Source of the DNA: Bacteroidales bacterium
GTDB lineage: Bacteria > Bacteroidota > Bacteroidia > Bacteroidales > NBLH01
Direction: 5' to 3'
Assembly: GCA_016937695.1 (NCBI GenBank)
Contig: JAFGWC010000056.1
Coordinates: 1-64,000, forward strand
Length of the DNA stretch: 64,000 nucleotides
A program made the translations under genes and the position numbers. This document shows positions 1 to 7,673 of the stretch, piece after piece (positions within the stretch are counted from its first letter, which is position 1; every line of letters begins with the position of its first letter). The notes beneath the pieces were generated by a model that saw only the letters and a list, made by a program, of their open reading frames with translations, did no database searches and had not been told where the DNA came from.

Positions 1-1
1 T

Positions 2-991
2 GAAATGGACATATCTAATATTAGAGTAATTGCAGAAGATACTCAAGGTCATTCTTATTCAGCTTTAACCGATAAACAAGGCAATTTTATTCTTTATACA
101 CCTGTTGCTGATCATTATATTGTAAAAATAAATAATATTTTTTATGAAAGTTTTGATTTACAGCAACCTGAGTTTATTGTTAAATTTAACGGATATAAAC
201 AATTTGAAGTGCAATTTGTATTTGATGAAAAGAAAAGAAAAATAAATTTTGAGAATGATGTAAACACTGATGATTTAAAATTAGAAGATTTAAAAGTTAT
301 ACAAAAAACCACTTTAACAGGGAAAATTAGAGATGCCATTAGTTTGGAACCAATTGAGGCAAGCGTTAAAATTGTAGATAATAAAACGAACGTTGTTATA
401 TCTAATACTATTTCCAATAAAATGAATGGTAATTATGCAATATCTTATGTTGCAGGAGATCATTTTAGAATAGAAATAAATGCACCTGGTTATAATATTC
501 ATGTAGAAAATTTGTATATCGAACAAGTTATTTCTATACAGAATATTTCAAAAGATTTAATGTTAAGCAAACCATCTTCAGGCGCAGAAGATAAAACATT
601 TATTTTATATAATGAGAAAGAAGAACAAGAATTTACAGAAAATTTTAAACCTGGACAAAAAATACCAATGAATAATTTGAACTTTGATGAAAAAGAAACT
701 AGATTAAGTCCAAATGCCTATCCTGAACTTGACAGGCTGATTGATATATTGAATAAAAATAAAAATGTTACAATTGAAATAGCAGGACATGCAGATGATA
801 GTGGAAAAGATAGAATAGATAAAATACTTGCTATGAGAAGAGCTAAAGCTGTTGAAAAATATTTAACTATGCACGGTTTGTCAAAAGATAGAGTAGAATC
901 AAAATCTTATTCGAATAGAAGACCTATAGTACCAGGTAAATCAGAAAAAGCTAAAAAGAAAAATAGGAGAGTGGAAATTATAGTTAAATAA
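2..991 (+). CDS. OmpA-family outer-membrane protein with carboxypeptidase-regulatory-like domains (5' partial)
   Basis: The frame is open to the window edge upstream of the first ATG, so the N-terminus is probably missing. Two beta-sandwich, carboxypeptidase-regulatory-like segments are visible (about residues 1-80 and 100-185, the second starting LTGKIRD). An OmpA C-terminal peptidoglycan-binding domain follows (about 220-328), with the typical IEIAGHADDSG and NRRVEI motifs. Such proteins anchor the outer membrane to peptidoglycan. The CRD-plus-OmpA order recalls the PorE component of the T9SS, but the diagnostic N-terminal repeats lie outside the window, so that identity is only a possibility. 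A PapD-like gene follows 37 bp downstream on the same strand. Confidence 0.8.
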   Translation, partial: EMDISNIRVIAEDTQGHSYSALTDKQGNFILYTPVADHYIVKINNIFYESFDLQQPEFIVKFNGYKQFEVQFVFDEKKRKINFENDVNTDDLKLEDLKVIQKTTLTGKIRDAISLEPIEASVKIVDNKTNVVISNTISNKMNGNYAISYVAGDHFRIEINAPGYNIHVENLYIEQVISIQNISKDLMLSKPSSGAEDKTFILYNEKEEQEFTENFKPGQKIPMNNLNFDEKETRLSPNAYPELDRLIDILNKNKNVTIEIAGHADDSGKDRIDKILAMRRAKAVEKYLTMHGLSKDRVESKSYSNRRPIVPGKSEKAKKKNRRVEIIVK

Positions 992-1028
992 TTCACAATT
1001 AAAAAATTTCAAACTAATAATTAAATAA

Positions 1029-1847
1029 ATGATGAAAGGAAGATTATATTTAAAATTGACATTTTTAATAATGATATTTTTATTATCAAATAATATAAAT
1101 AGCCAGGATTTTGAAATATCTCCTGCAACAATGAATTTTAATGCTGAACCAGGGCAAACTCAAACAATTCCTATGAATATAATAAATCATTCTAGTCAAA
1201 AGTCTGCTTTTACTGTAGTATTGTCTGATTATATTATTAATAAAGAGGGAAATAAAATTATTATGCCACCTGCAAGCACCGAGCATTCATTAGTTAATTG
1301 GATAAGTATTAATCCTCCTTTTTTTGAATTAAATCCTAATGAGAGCAGACAAGTTATTGTTAGCATACAAGCACCTGTTGGCGATTATTCAACAAAATGG
1401 GCTCACATTAATGTAAGAAGCACTACTGAACAAACTGCTTCATTGGCAGATAAAAAGCTACAAACCGGTATGTTAGTTCAAGGGCAAATTGTTGTTAATG
1501 CAATACAATCGCCTAGATCAAATGTAAATTATAAAATGAAAATTACAAGTTTAGCAGAAAATACAAATATTAACGATACAATAAGAACCTTTACAGCTAA
1601 TATTGATAATTTGGGAGATAAAATTTCTGATTGTAAGGTTACTTTGTTGGCCTCAGATTTATCTAATGCAAAAGAATATGTTTTGCAAGTGATTGAATTT
1701 CAGGTATTTCCAGATTCTCCAAGAATAATTATAATGTCTTTTAATAAAAATGCACTGCCAAAAGGAACTTATTCTTTAGCCGCAATATTAGATTACGGGC
1801 CAAAAGCAAATCTTGAAGGAACTCAAATGATGATTACTGTAGACTGA
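1029..1847 (+). CDS. Periplasmic PapD-like (fimbrial-chaperone-type) protein
   Basis: 272 residues. A signal peptide (hydrophobic residues about 8-22, then NINSQ) is followed by an Ig-like domain. The start resembles pilus-assembly chaperones and related MSP-type proteins (ISPATMNFNAEPGQT..., then W-x-x-INPPFFELNPNESRQV). A second beta-rich domain follows. It is probably periplasmic or surface-exposed and may assist assembly of a beta-rich partner, perhaps encoded upstream of the window. No usher or pilin gene is visible here, so a genuine fimbrial role is unproven. Two adjacent ATGs (1029, 1032) are equally acceptable starts. Confidence 0.6.
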   Translation: MMKGRLYLKLTFLIMIFLLSNNINSQDFEISPATMNFNAEPGQTQTIPMNIINHSSQKSAFTVVLSDYIINKEGNKIIMPPASTEHSLVNWISINPPFFELNPNESRQVIVSIQAPVGDYSTKWAHINVRSTTEQTASLADKKLQTGMLVQGQIVVNAIQSPRSNVNYKMKITSLAENTNINDTIRTFTANIDNLGDKISDCKVTLLASDLSNAKEYVLQVIEFQVFPDSPRIIIMSFNKNALPKGTYSLAAILDYGPKANLEGTQMMITVD

Positions 1848-1904
1848 TGAATTAATGATTTATTTATGTATTAAAAGTTTAGATATTAAACTTATGGAAA
1901 CCAA

Positions 1905-2996
1905 ATGAAAATTCTTATTTTATTTATAGCTTTTTTTTATATTAGTAATACTCTTTTTGCACAATCTGATAAAATATTTGTTTATTATGATGATAATAAA
2001 TTTATAAAAGAAGAATATTTTGCTGATATTATTGATAATGACACAATTAAGAATGGTGAATATAAATTTTATTATAAAACCGGAAATGTTTATCAGCAAG
2101 GAAATTTTGTGAATAATAAATTAGAAGGAAAGTGGAATATATTTTACGAATCGGGAAAATTAAAAAATATTGTTAGCTTTAAAAACAATTTGCGCAATGG
2201 TTTATATAAATCTTTTTATGAAACAGGTGAAACAGAGATAATTGGAAACTATATTAATTCAAAAAGAGAAGGCGAATTTTTTGAATATTTTGAATGCGGG
2301 AATATAAAATCAAAATTTATTTATATAAATGATTATTTAAATGGTATATCAATAAGTTATTTTGAAGATGGAAATAACAGATTTATAATTGAATATAAAG
2401 AAGGTATAAATAATGGCTTGTGGGAAAAATATTATGAAACAGGCGAATTAAATTATAAAGGAACAAAATTAGGTAAATACTTTGTTGATACTTTGTGGAC
2501 ATATTATAAAAATGGTCAAATTGAAAGAATTTCGACATATAAAAACGGAAAATTAAACGGTAACTTTGTTTCTTTTTATCAAACAGGCGAAAAACAATCG
2601 GAATGTTCTTATAGAGATGATAATATTGAAGGTAAATATACAGATTATCATAAAAATGGAAATGTTTTTCAAACAGGCGAATATTTGAGAAACATGAAAA
2701 TCAGAAAATGGAAATCATTTTATGCTGATAATGAATTATTTACAGAAGGTGAATTTTTAAATGATAAATATGAAGGAGAGTGGAAAGTTTATTATCGAAA
2801 TGGTAAATTAAAACAAATAGGAAAATACAAAAATGGAAAATCAATAGAGAATTGGAAATTCTACTATGAAAATGGAAATATTTGGGAAGAAGGCAGTTAT
2901 TTTGATGATTTAAAAGATGGTGAATGGAAAATTTTTGATGAACAAGGAAAATTATTTAGAACTGAAATTTATGAAAAAGGGATATTGAAAAATTAA
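1905..2996 (+). CDS. Secreted MORN-variant repeat protein (YwqK-like)
   Basis: 363 residues with a signal peptide (ILFIAFFYISNTLFAQ). The rest is built from about 13 repeats of roughly 23 residues with the core Y-x-[TN]-G-[EKN]-x(5)-Y/F-x(3)-K-x-G-x-W. This is the MORN_2 pattern found in proteins often labelled YwqK antitoxin by homology. No toxin partner is adjacent, and the signal peptide argues for a periplasmic or outer-membrane-associated protein. The repeats should form a long beta-sheet solenoid. Function unknown. It follows the PapD-like gene by 57 bp and may be cotranscribed with it. Confidence 0.7.
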   Translation: MKILILFIAFFYISNTLFAQSDKIFVYYDDNKFIKEEYFADIIDNDTIKNGEYKFYYKTGNVYQQGNFVNNKLEGKWNIFYESGKLKNIVSFKNNLRNGLYKSFYETGETEIIGNYINSKREGEFFEYFECGNIKSKFIYINDYLNGISISYFEDGNNRFIIEYKEGINNGLWEKYYETGELNYKGTKLGKYFVDTLWTYYKNGQIERISTYKNGKLNGNFVSFYQTGEKQSECSYRDDNIEGKYTDYHKNGNVFQTGEYLRNMKIRKWKSFYADNELFTEGEFLNDKYEGEWKVYYRNGKLKQIGKYKNGKSIENWKFYYENGNIWEEGSYFDDLKDGEWKIFDEQGKLFRTEIYEKGILKN

Positions 2997-3072
2997 AAAT
3001 TGATTATCTGCAACATAAATTTATATTTAATTGTCTTATTAATAAATGATTGAAAATTTTAAAAGATTAATA

Positions 3073-3096
3073 TTAATTATTTAAGTAAATAATTAA
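3073..3096. repeat. 11-bp perfect inverted repeat upstream of the SiaB-like gene
   Basis: TTAATTATTTA and its exact complement are separated by two bases, about 64 bp before the next start codon. It lacks a T-tract, so it looks more like a dyad operator or a cruciform-prone site than a terminator. In DNA this AT-rich it could be chance. Confidence 0.3.
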
Positions 3097-3159
3097 CTTT
3101 GAAAGTTCATAATTTTTATTTTATTTTATAACAGAAAGATTTTTAATATTATTGCAAAA

Positions 3160-4323
3160 ATGATGGAAAAGACTGCAATAGCAAATAATACTAATAAGAT
3201 GCAATTAAAATTAGCTTATGATTTAATTCAAGGAATTGATAAACAAAACTACGAATATATCTACAGAGGAAAATTTACTCAAAAAATTACAGCTAATTTA
3301 TTAAATCTTGCAGAAATTTATCTTGATAAATCTCCTGATACTCAGAAGCTTAAAAAGAAAATATATTTTGTTATGGTAGAATGTCTGCAAAATATTACAA
3401 AGCATCAGGATAAGGTAAAAGATATTGTTAGTGAAGAATCAGCAATATTAGTTTTAGAAAAAAGAGATGGAAGATATTTTGTAACTACCGGAAATGTAAT
3501 AGAAAACGAAAATATTATTAAATTAAAAGGGCAATTAGATAAAGTAAATGGATTAAATCAGCAAGAGCTTAAAGTTTATTATCAAGAAATGCTTGTTACT
3601 GGGCAAATCTCGCATAAAGGCGGAGCAGGTTTGGGCTTAATTGCAATGGCCAGAAAAACTGAAAATAAGCTTTTATATGATTTTCAAAAAGTAAATGATG
3701 TATTTTCATATTTTTATTTAAGAACAGAAATTCCTTTAGATGATAGAATAATTGAGCAAAAGAAAAATTACGAGAAAAGTAAATTTTCTTTTGAGAAGAT
3801 AAAAAAAATGCATGCTATCTTATTAGAACAAGATATTTTATTGAATTTTAACGGAACTTTTGACAGAGATAATTTGATAAATTTACTGCCAATAATTGAT
3901 GCTCAGGTGCATGGATCGGTTGATTTTAAAAAGCGGATTTATAAAATAATGTTTGAAATGCTTCATAATATTGTAAATTATTCCGAAAATCATACTAATG
4001 ATGATGATAATTCTGTTGGTGATAATCCGGGAATTTTTTTACTAAGTAATAAAGATAATACATTATTTTTTACAGCCGGAAACTATATACATTCTTCTAA
4101 AATTGAGGTTTTAGAAGAAAAAATTAATTTTGTTAATAAGTTAAGTGAAAGTGAATTATTAAAATTTTATACAAATATTTCTGGCTTTTTTGAAAAAGAG
4201 GAAATAAACAAACCAGACTTAAGTATTATTGAAATGAAATTAAAATCTGGTAATAAGCTTAGTTATGAATTTAGAGATATTTCTAAAAACTATTCATTTT
4301 TTACAATTCAGACTTCAATATAA
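3160..4323 (+). CDS. SiaB-family (DUF6272) protein with two tandem domains
   Basis: 387 residues holding two related halves (about 15-195 and 215-387). Each has the pattern KKxIYFVMVECLQNITKH / KRIYKIMFEMLHNIVNYSE followed by a second block (FVTTGNVI / FFTAGNYI). The first half also has GGAGLGLIAMARKT. This matches the SiaB/DUF6272 family, histidine-kinase-like ATPase folds that act as Ser/Thr kinases on SiaC in Pseudomonas. Family members are usually single-domain (about 180 residues), so this is an internal duplication. The second half lacks the G-rich GGAGLGL lid, so it may be catalytically dead. No SiaA phosphatase or SiaC partner is visible nearby. Confidence 0.65.
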   Translation: MMEKTAIANNTNKMQLKLAYDLIQGIDKQNYEYIYRGKFTQKITANLLNLAEIYLDKSPDTQKLKKKIYFVMVECLQNITKHQDKVKDIVSEESAILVLEKRDGRYFVTTGNVIENENIIKLKGQLDKVNGLNQQELKVYYQEMLVTGQISHKGGAGLGLIAMARKTENKLLYDFQKVNDVFSYFYLRTEIPLDDRIIEQKKNYEKSKFSFEKIKKMHAILLEQDILLNFNGTFDRDNLINLLPIIDAQVHGSVDFKKRIYKIMFEMLHNIVNYSENHTNDDDNSVGDNPGIFLLSNKDNTLFFTAGNYIHSSKIEVLEEKINFVNKLSESELLKFYTNISGFFEKEEINKPDLSIIEMKLKSGNKLSYEFRDISKNYSFFTIQTSI

Positions 4324-4344
4324 ATAATTGAAATTTAAGTTTTA

Positions 4345-4386
4345 AAAAAAGCTCAAAGTTTTATTTTTAACCTTTGAGCTTTTTTG
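4345..4386. terminator. Bidirectional rho-independent terminator
   Basis: AAAGCTCAAAG pairs with CTTTGAGCTTT around a short loop, with A and T tracts on the two sides. It sits between the SiaB-like gene (plus) and the GT2 gene (minus), which converge here, and can serve both. Confidence 0.8.
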
Positions 4387-4390
4387 TTTT

Positions 4391-5137
4391 TTAGTTCTTT
4401 TTAAAAATTTCGTATTTTGCAATTCCTAATTTTTGAAAAAAGTATTTTAAAGATACTCCAAGAACTCCTAAACCGTATTTTATACTTCTTTTTAAATTTA
4501 TTGATGAAGCTTCATCAAAATATTTAGTTGGACAAGTAATTTCAGCAATTTCGTAACCTGCATAAAAAATCTGCGCAAGCATTTGATTATCAAATACAAA
4601 ATCATCAGAATTTATATTGTAAGAAATGCTTTTTAAAACTTCTGCTGAAAAAGCTCTGTAACCTGTATGATATTCAGAAAGTTTTTGTCCCATTAAAATA
4701 TTTTGTGTTAAAGTTAAAAACCTATTTGCAATATATTTGTATAAAGGCATTCCGCCTTTTAAAGCTCCTTTTCCTAAAATACGCGAACCAATTACAACTT
4801 GATAAACATCATTGGCAATTAAATAACACATTGAATGAATAAGCTTTGGAGTATATTGATAATCAGGATGTAACATAACTACAATATCAGCATTTAATTC
4901 TAGGGCTTTATTGTAACATGATTTTTGATTTCCTCCATAGCCTTTATTTACTTCGTGCGTTATTACATGTTTTATTCCGATATTTTTTGCAACTTCAACA
5001 GTATTGTCTGTGCTTAAATCATCAACTAAAATAACATCATCAACAATATCGTGTGGTATTTCGTTATACGTAATTCCTATTGTTTTTGCTGCGTTATAAG
5101 CCGGAAGAACAATTACTACTTTTTTATTATTTATCAT
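4391..5137 (-). CDS. Family 2 glycosyltransferase (dolichyl-phosphate-mannose-synthase-like)
   Basis: 248 residues of GT-A fold. VVIVLPAYNAAKTI binds the nucleotide sugar, ILVDDLSTDNT supplies the first acidic motif, and VMLHPDYQY occupies the DxD position (with histidine in place of the usual second-shell acid). No C-terminal membrane segments are seen, so it should act at the cytoplasmic membrane face, charging a polyprenyl phosphate or extending a lipid-linked sugar. It is the last gene of a minus-strand operon (PAP2 phosphatase, GT39-like transferase, this gene). The substrate is unknown. Confidence 0.8.
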   Translation of the reverse strand: MINNKKVVIVLPAYNAAKTIGITYNEIPHDIVDDVILVDDLSTDNTVEVAKNIGIKHVITHEVNKGYGGNQKSCYNKALELNADIVVMLHPDYQYTPKLIHSMCYLIANDVYQVVIGSRILGKGALKGGMPLYKYIANRFLTLTQNILMGQKLSEYHTGYRAFSAEVLKSISYNINSDDFVFDNQMLAQIFYAGYEIAEITCPTKYFDEASSINLKRSIKYGLGVLGVSLKYFFQKLGIAKYEIFKKN

Positions 5138-5162
5138 TTTTATTAAATTTAAAATATAAGTT

Positions 5163-6818
5163 TTATAAAGGTTTTCTTAAAAAAAATACAAATCCATTTT
5201 CTGATTTTACTTGTTCAAAATTTGTGAAAGTGTTTGAAAATTCTTTTGCGCTTGTGATTTTACAAATAAAATATACAGGTTTATCAATATTCCCGCTTGT
5301 AAGCCATTTAAAATCATACGAATTCTTATTTTCTGGGATATTCTTTTTTGTGTAAAAATATTGCGCATAGCTTTTAAAATAATATGTATTTACATAACAA
5401 TCTTTATTCGAAATTTCCTTATAAAAGCTTATTGCAGCATTTTGACTATATTTTTCAATTTTTGGAACTATAAAAAATAATGTGAGATTAACAAAAATTA
5501 ATGTGCTTGAAAAAATTGTAATTATTTGATATCTAGTCGTTTTTATGAAAAATATAGATATAATAACGCCCAAAATTAAAATTATTCCGATTAAAAATTC
5601 GTAACCTGACCAATTTACATTGGCTTGCAAATTAGCTATTGCAAATTCATCGTCAATTAATCCTGAATTTATAATTTTGTCTTTATATTTTACAAAAAAT
5701 TGTATTGCTATTACTGATATTCCAATAATAAAAGAAACAAAAACAAGTAAAGTTTTTATCCAGATTTTTATTGTTTCATTTTTTTCTAAAGTGTTGTATA
5801 TCACCAAAGTAGCAAGAAAACTTAATGGAAAATAGCATAATGAAGAATAGTGCACAATTTTTGTGTTTACAATGGTAAATAATATTAAAACAAGCCAAAA
5901 CAATATAAGCATCCATTGTTTAAAGTTTTTTTGTTCTGTATTAATATCAGTACTTTTTTTGAAGGCTTTTAATGCAAAAATTGATGCCGGAAAAACGCCA
6001 AAAAATAAAACTACAAAATGATAAAGCATAAATCCGCCATGTCCGGCGTCTTTTTCGCTAAAAAGCCTAATTTGATATTCAATAAAATCGACAATTATAT
6101 TGAAATTTCCATTTAAAATTTGAAGAATAAACCAAAATCCGCCAACAAATAAAATGGTTACAGCGTAAATTAAAATTACTTTTAAATTTAAAAATTGTTT
6201 GTACTTTTTATTTAAAACCATGTAAATAAATGCTGTTAATCCAAACAATAAAAATCCAACAGGACCTTTTGTAAGTACTGATAATCCAATTAAAAATGCC
6301 GATATAAAAATCATCAGCAATGGTTTTTTGGTTTTTTTATTACTATATAATATGAAAAAATAAAGTCCAGAAAAAATAAATAAATTAAACCAAGGATCTA
6401 TAATTCCTGATTTAAAGTATAAAAAAGGTAGAATTGAGCCTAAATAAACTAAAACCCAAATTAATCCGAACTTATTGTTATACAGTCGTTTACCAATATT
6501 GAAAAACAATAAAAGACTTACGATTCCGGCAATTACGTTAGGAAAACGTGCAGCAAATTCATTTATTCCAAATATTTTCATGCTTAAAACCTGCATCCAG
6601 ATAAAAAGTGGTGGTTTTTCCCAAAACGGTACATAATCTATTTGAACAGATAAGTAATTTCCTGTAACTATCATTTCTCTGGCCGATTCGGCAAAATTTA
6701 TTTCGTCCCAATCGAATAAATGAACGCTTCCTAAAAATGGAATAAAAAATATTGCCGAAATTACGATAATTGAAATGTGAATTATATAATTTTCTTGTTT
6801 AGCTGATATGTTTTTCAT
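5163..6818 (-). CDS. ArnT/PMT-like membrane glycosyltransferase (GT39/GT83 type)
   Basis: About 551 residues. The ORF-track start is a TTG nine bases upstream; I prefer the ATG giving MKNISAKQEN. About 11-12 membrane spans are visible. The first periplasmic loop carries the acidic motif FDWDEINFAESAREM and PFWEKPPLFIW, typical of PMT_2/ArnT transferases that take sugar from a polyprenyl phosphate and add it to lipid A or another periplasmic acceptor. A soluble C-terminal domain follows (about 440-551). The adjacent GT2 could make the lipid-linked donor and the PAP2 phosphatase could recycle or dephosphorylate the carrier. The acceptor is not known. Confidence 0.8.
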   Translation of the reverse strand: MKNISAKQENYIIHISIIVISAIFFIPFLGSVHLFDWDEINFAESAREMIVTGNYLSVQIDYVPFWEKPPLFIWMQVLSMKIFGINEFAARFPNVIAGIVSLLLFFNIGKRLYNNKFGLIWVLVYLGSILPFLYFKSGIIDPWFNLFIFSGLYFFILYSNKKTKKPLLMIFISAFLIGLSVLTKGPVGFLLFGLTAFIYMVLNKKYKQFLNLKVILIYAVTILFVGGFWFILQILNGNFNIIVDFIEYQIRLFSEKDAGHGGFMLYHFVVLFFGVFPASIFALKAFKKSTDINTEQKNFKQWMLILFWLVLILFTIVNTKIVHYSSLCYFPLSFLATLVIYNTLEKNETIKIWIKTLLVFVSFIIGISVIAIQFFVKYKDKIINSGLIDDEFAIANLQANVNWSGYEFLIGIILILGVIISIFFIKTTRYQIITIFSSTLIFVNLTLFFIVPKIEKYSQNAAISFYKEISNKDCYVNTYYFKSYAQYFYTKKNIPENKNSYDFKWLTSGNIDKPVYFICKITSAKEFSNTFTNFEQVKSENGFVFFLRKPL

Positions 6819-6861
6819 AAAAAACAATTGTTGTTAATCTGTTATAAATCAGTAATATAAA

Positions 6862-7515
6862 TTATATTTTTGAATTAAATAAATTTAAAATCGAATTATC
6901 TAATTTATTATTTTTCCAGTTTGAAACCCAAAAAAATGTAAAGAAACCGATTATTATACTAAAAATTGATGCAAAATAAACATCGTTTAAAAAATGTTGC
7001 GATAAATATACTCTTGAATATCCAATAAGAATTGCAAATATTAAAAACAAGAATTTAAGAAATTTATTGTTTGTGATTAAAGCTGAAATAAAAAATATTA
7101 AAAATCCGGTAGTTGTGTGTCCTGAAGGAAAACTGTGTGATGTGTGAGTTATAACATCAGGAACAAAATAAAGTTCATGTATTCCTTTAAAAAATAATTC
7201 GGGTCTGTTTACATCAGGAATTATATATCTTTTTAATGATTGAACAACAATAATTGCTAAAATACCACTAATTGCAGTTATAATTGCATATCGGTATTTA
7301 ATAAAAAGTAAAATAAAAATAAATACAGCAACAACAATTCCATCGCCTAAATGTGTGTAATATTTAAAGAATAAATCGAAAAAAGAATTATGAAATTTAT
7401 TTATAAATAGATGTATTTCAGATTTTGAATAACTTAATAGTATAATGCTGATTATGAGAATAATACCAAAGTATGGACAAAGAAAATATTTGTTTTTTCG
7501 TATTAAATTGAACAT
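6862..7515 (-). CDS. PAP2-family membrane phosphatase
   Basis: 217 residues with about six membrane spans. All three signature motifs of type 2 phosphatidic acid phosphatases are present: KRYIIPDVNRP, PSGHT, and SRVYLSQHFLNDV with its catalytic histidine and aspartate. Members dephosphorylate undecaprenyl pyrophosphate, lipid A phosphates or phosphatidyl glycerophosphate at the periplasmic face. It is the first gene of the operon with the GT39-like and GT2 genes (43 and 25 bp gaps), which suggests lipid-linked sugar or lipid A modification. Confidence 0.85.
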   Translation of the reverse strand: MFNLIRKNKYFLCPYFGIILIISIILLSYSKSEIHLFINKFHNSFFDLFFKYYTHLGDGIVVAVFIFILLFIKYRYAIITAISGILAIIVVQSLKRYIIPDVNRPELFFKGIHELYFVPDVITHTSHSFPSGHTTTGFLIFFISALITNNKFLKFLFLIFAILIGYSRVYLSQHFLNDVYFASIFSIIIGFFTFFWVSNWKNNKLDNSILNLFNSKI

Positions 7516-7673
7516 TGGAGTTTAAGTATAACTTAATTTAAATTTATTGCAAAAATAGATAATATGATTTATTTTGCGAATAAATAACAAAATTTAACAA
7601 GTTATTTTTTTCTGTTTTTGTTAGTTTCAATTTATTGATTTAACTTTAAAACTTAAACTTTATTTATAAAATT

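Noticed and set aside
142-526. Minus-strand ORFs opposite the OmpA gene
   Set aside because: They lie wholly inside a well-supported gene, lack any domain, and reflect the AT-rich codon use of the other strand.
1905-2996. Toxin-antitoxin locus suggested by YwqK similarity
   Set aside because: The protein has a signal peptide and thirteen repeats and there is no adjacent toxin candidate.
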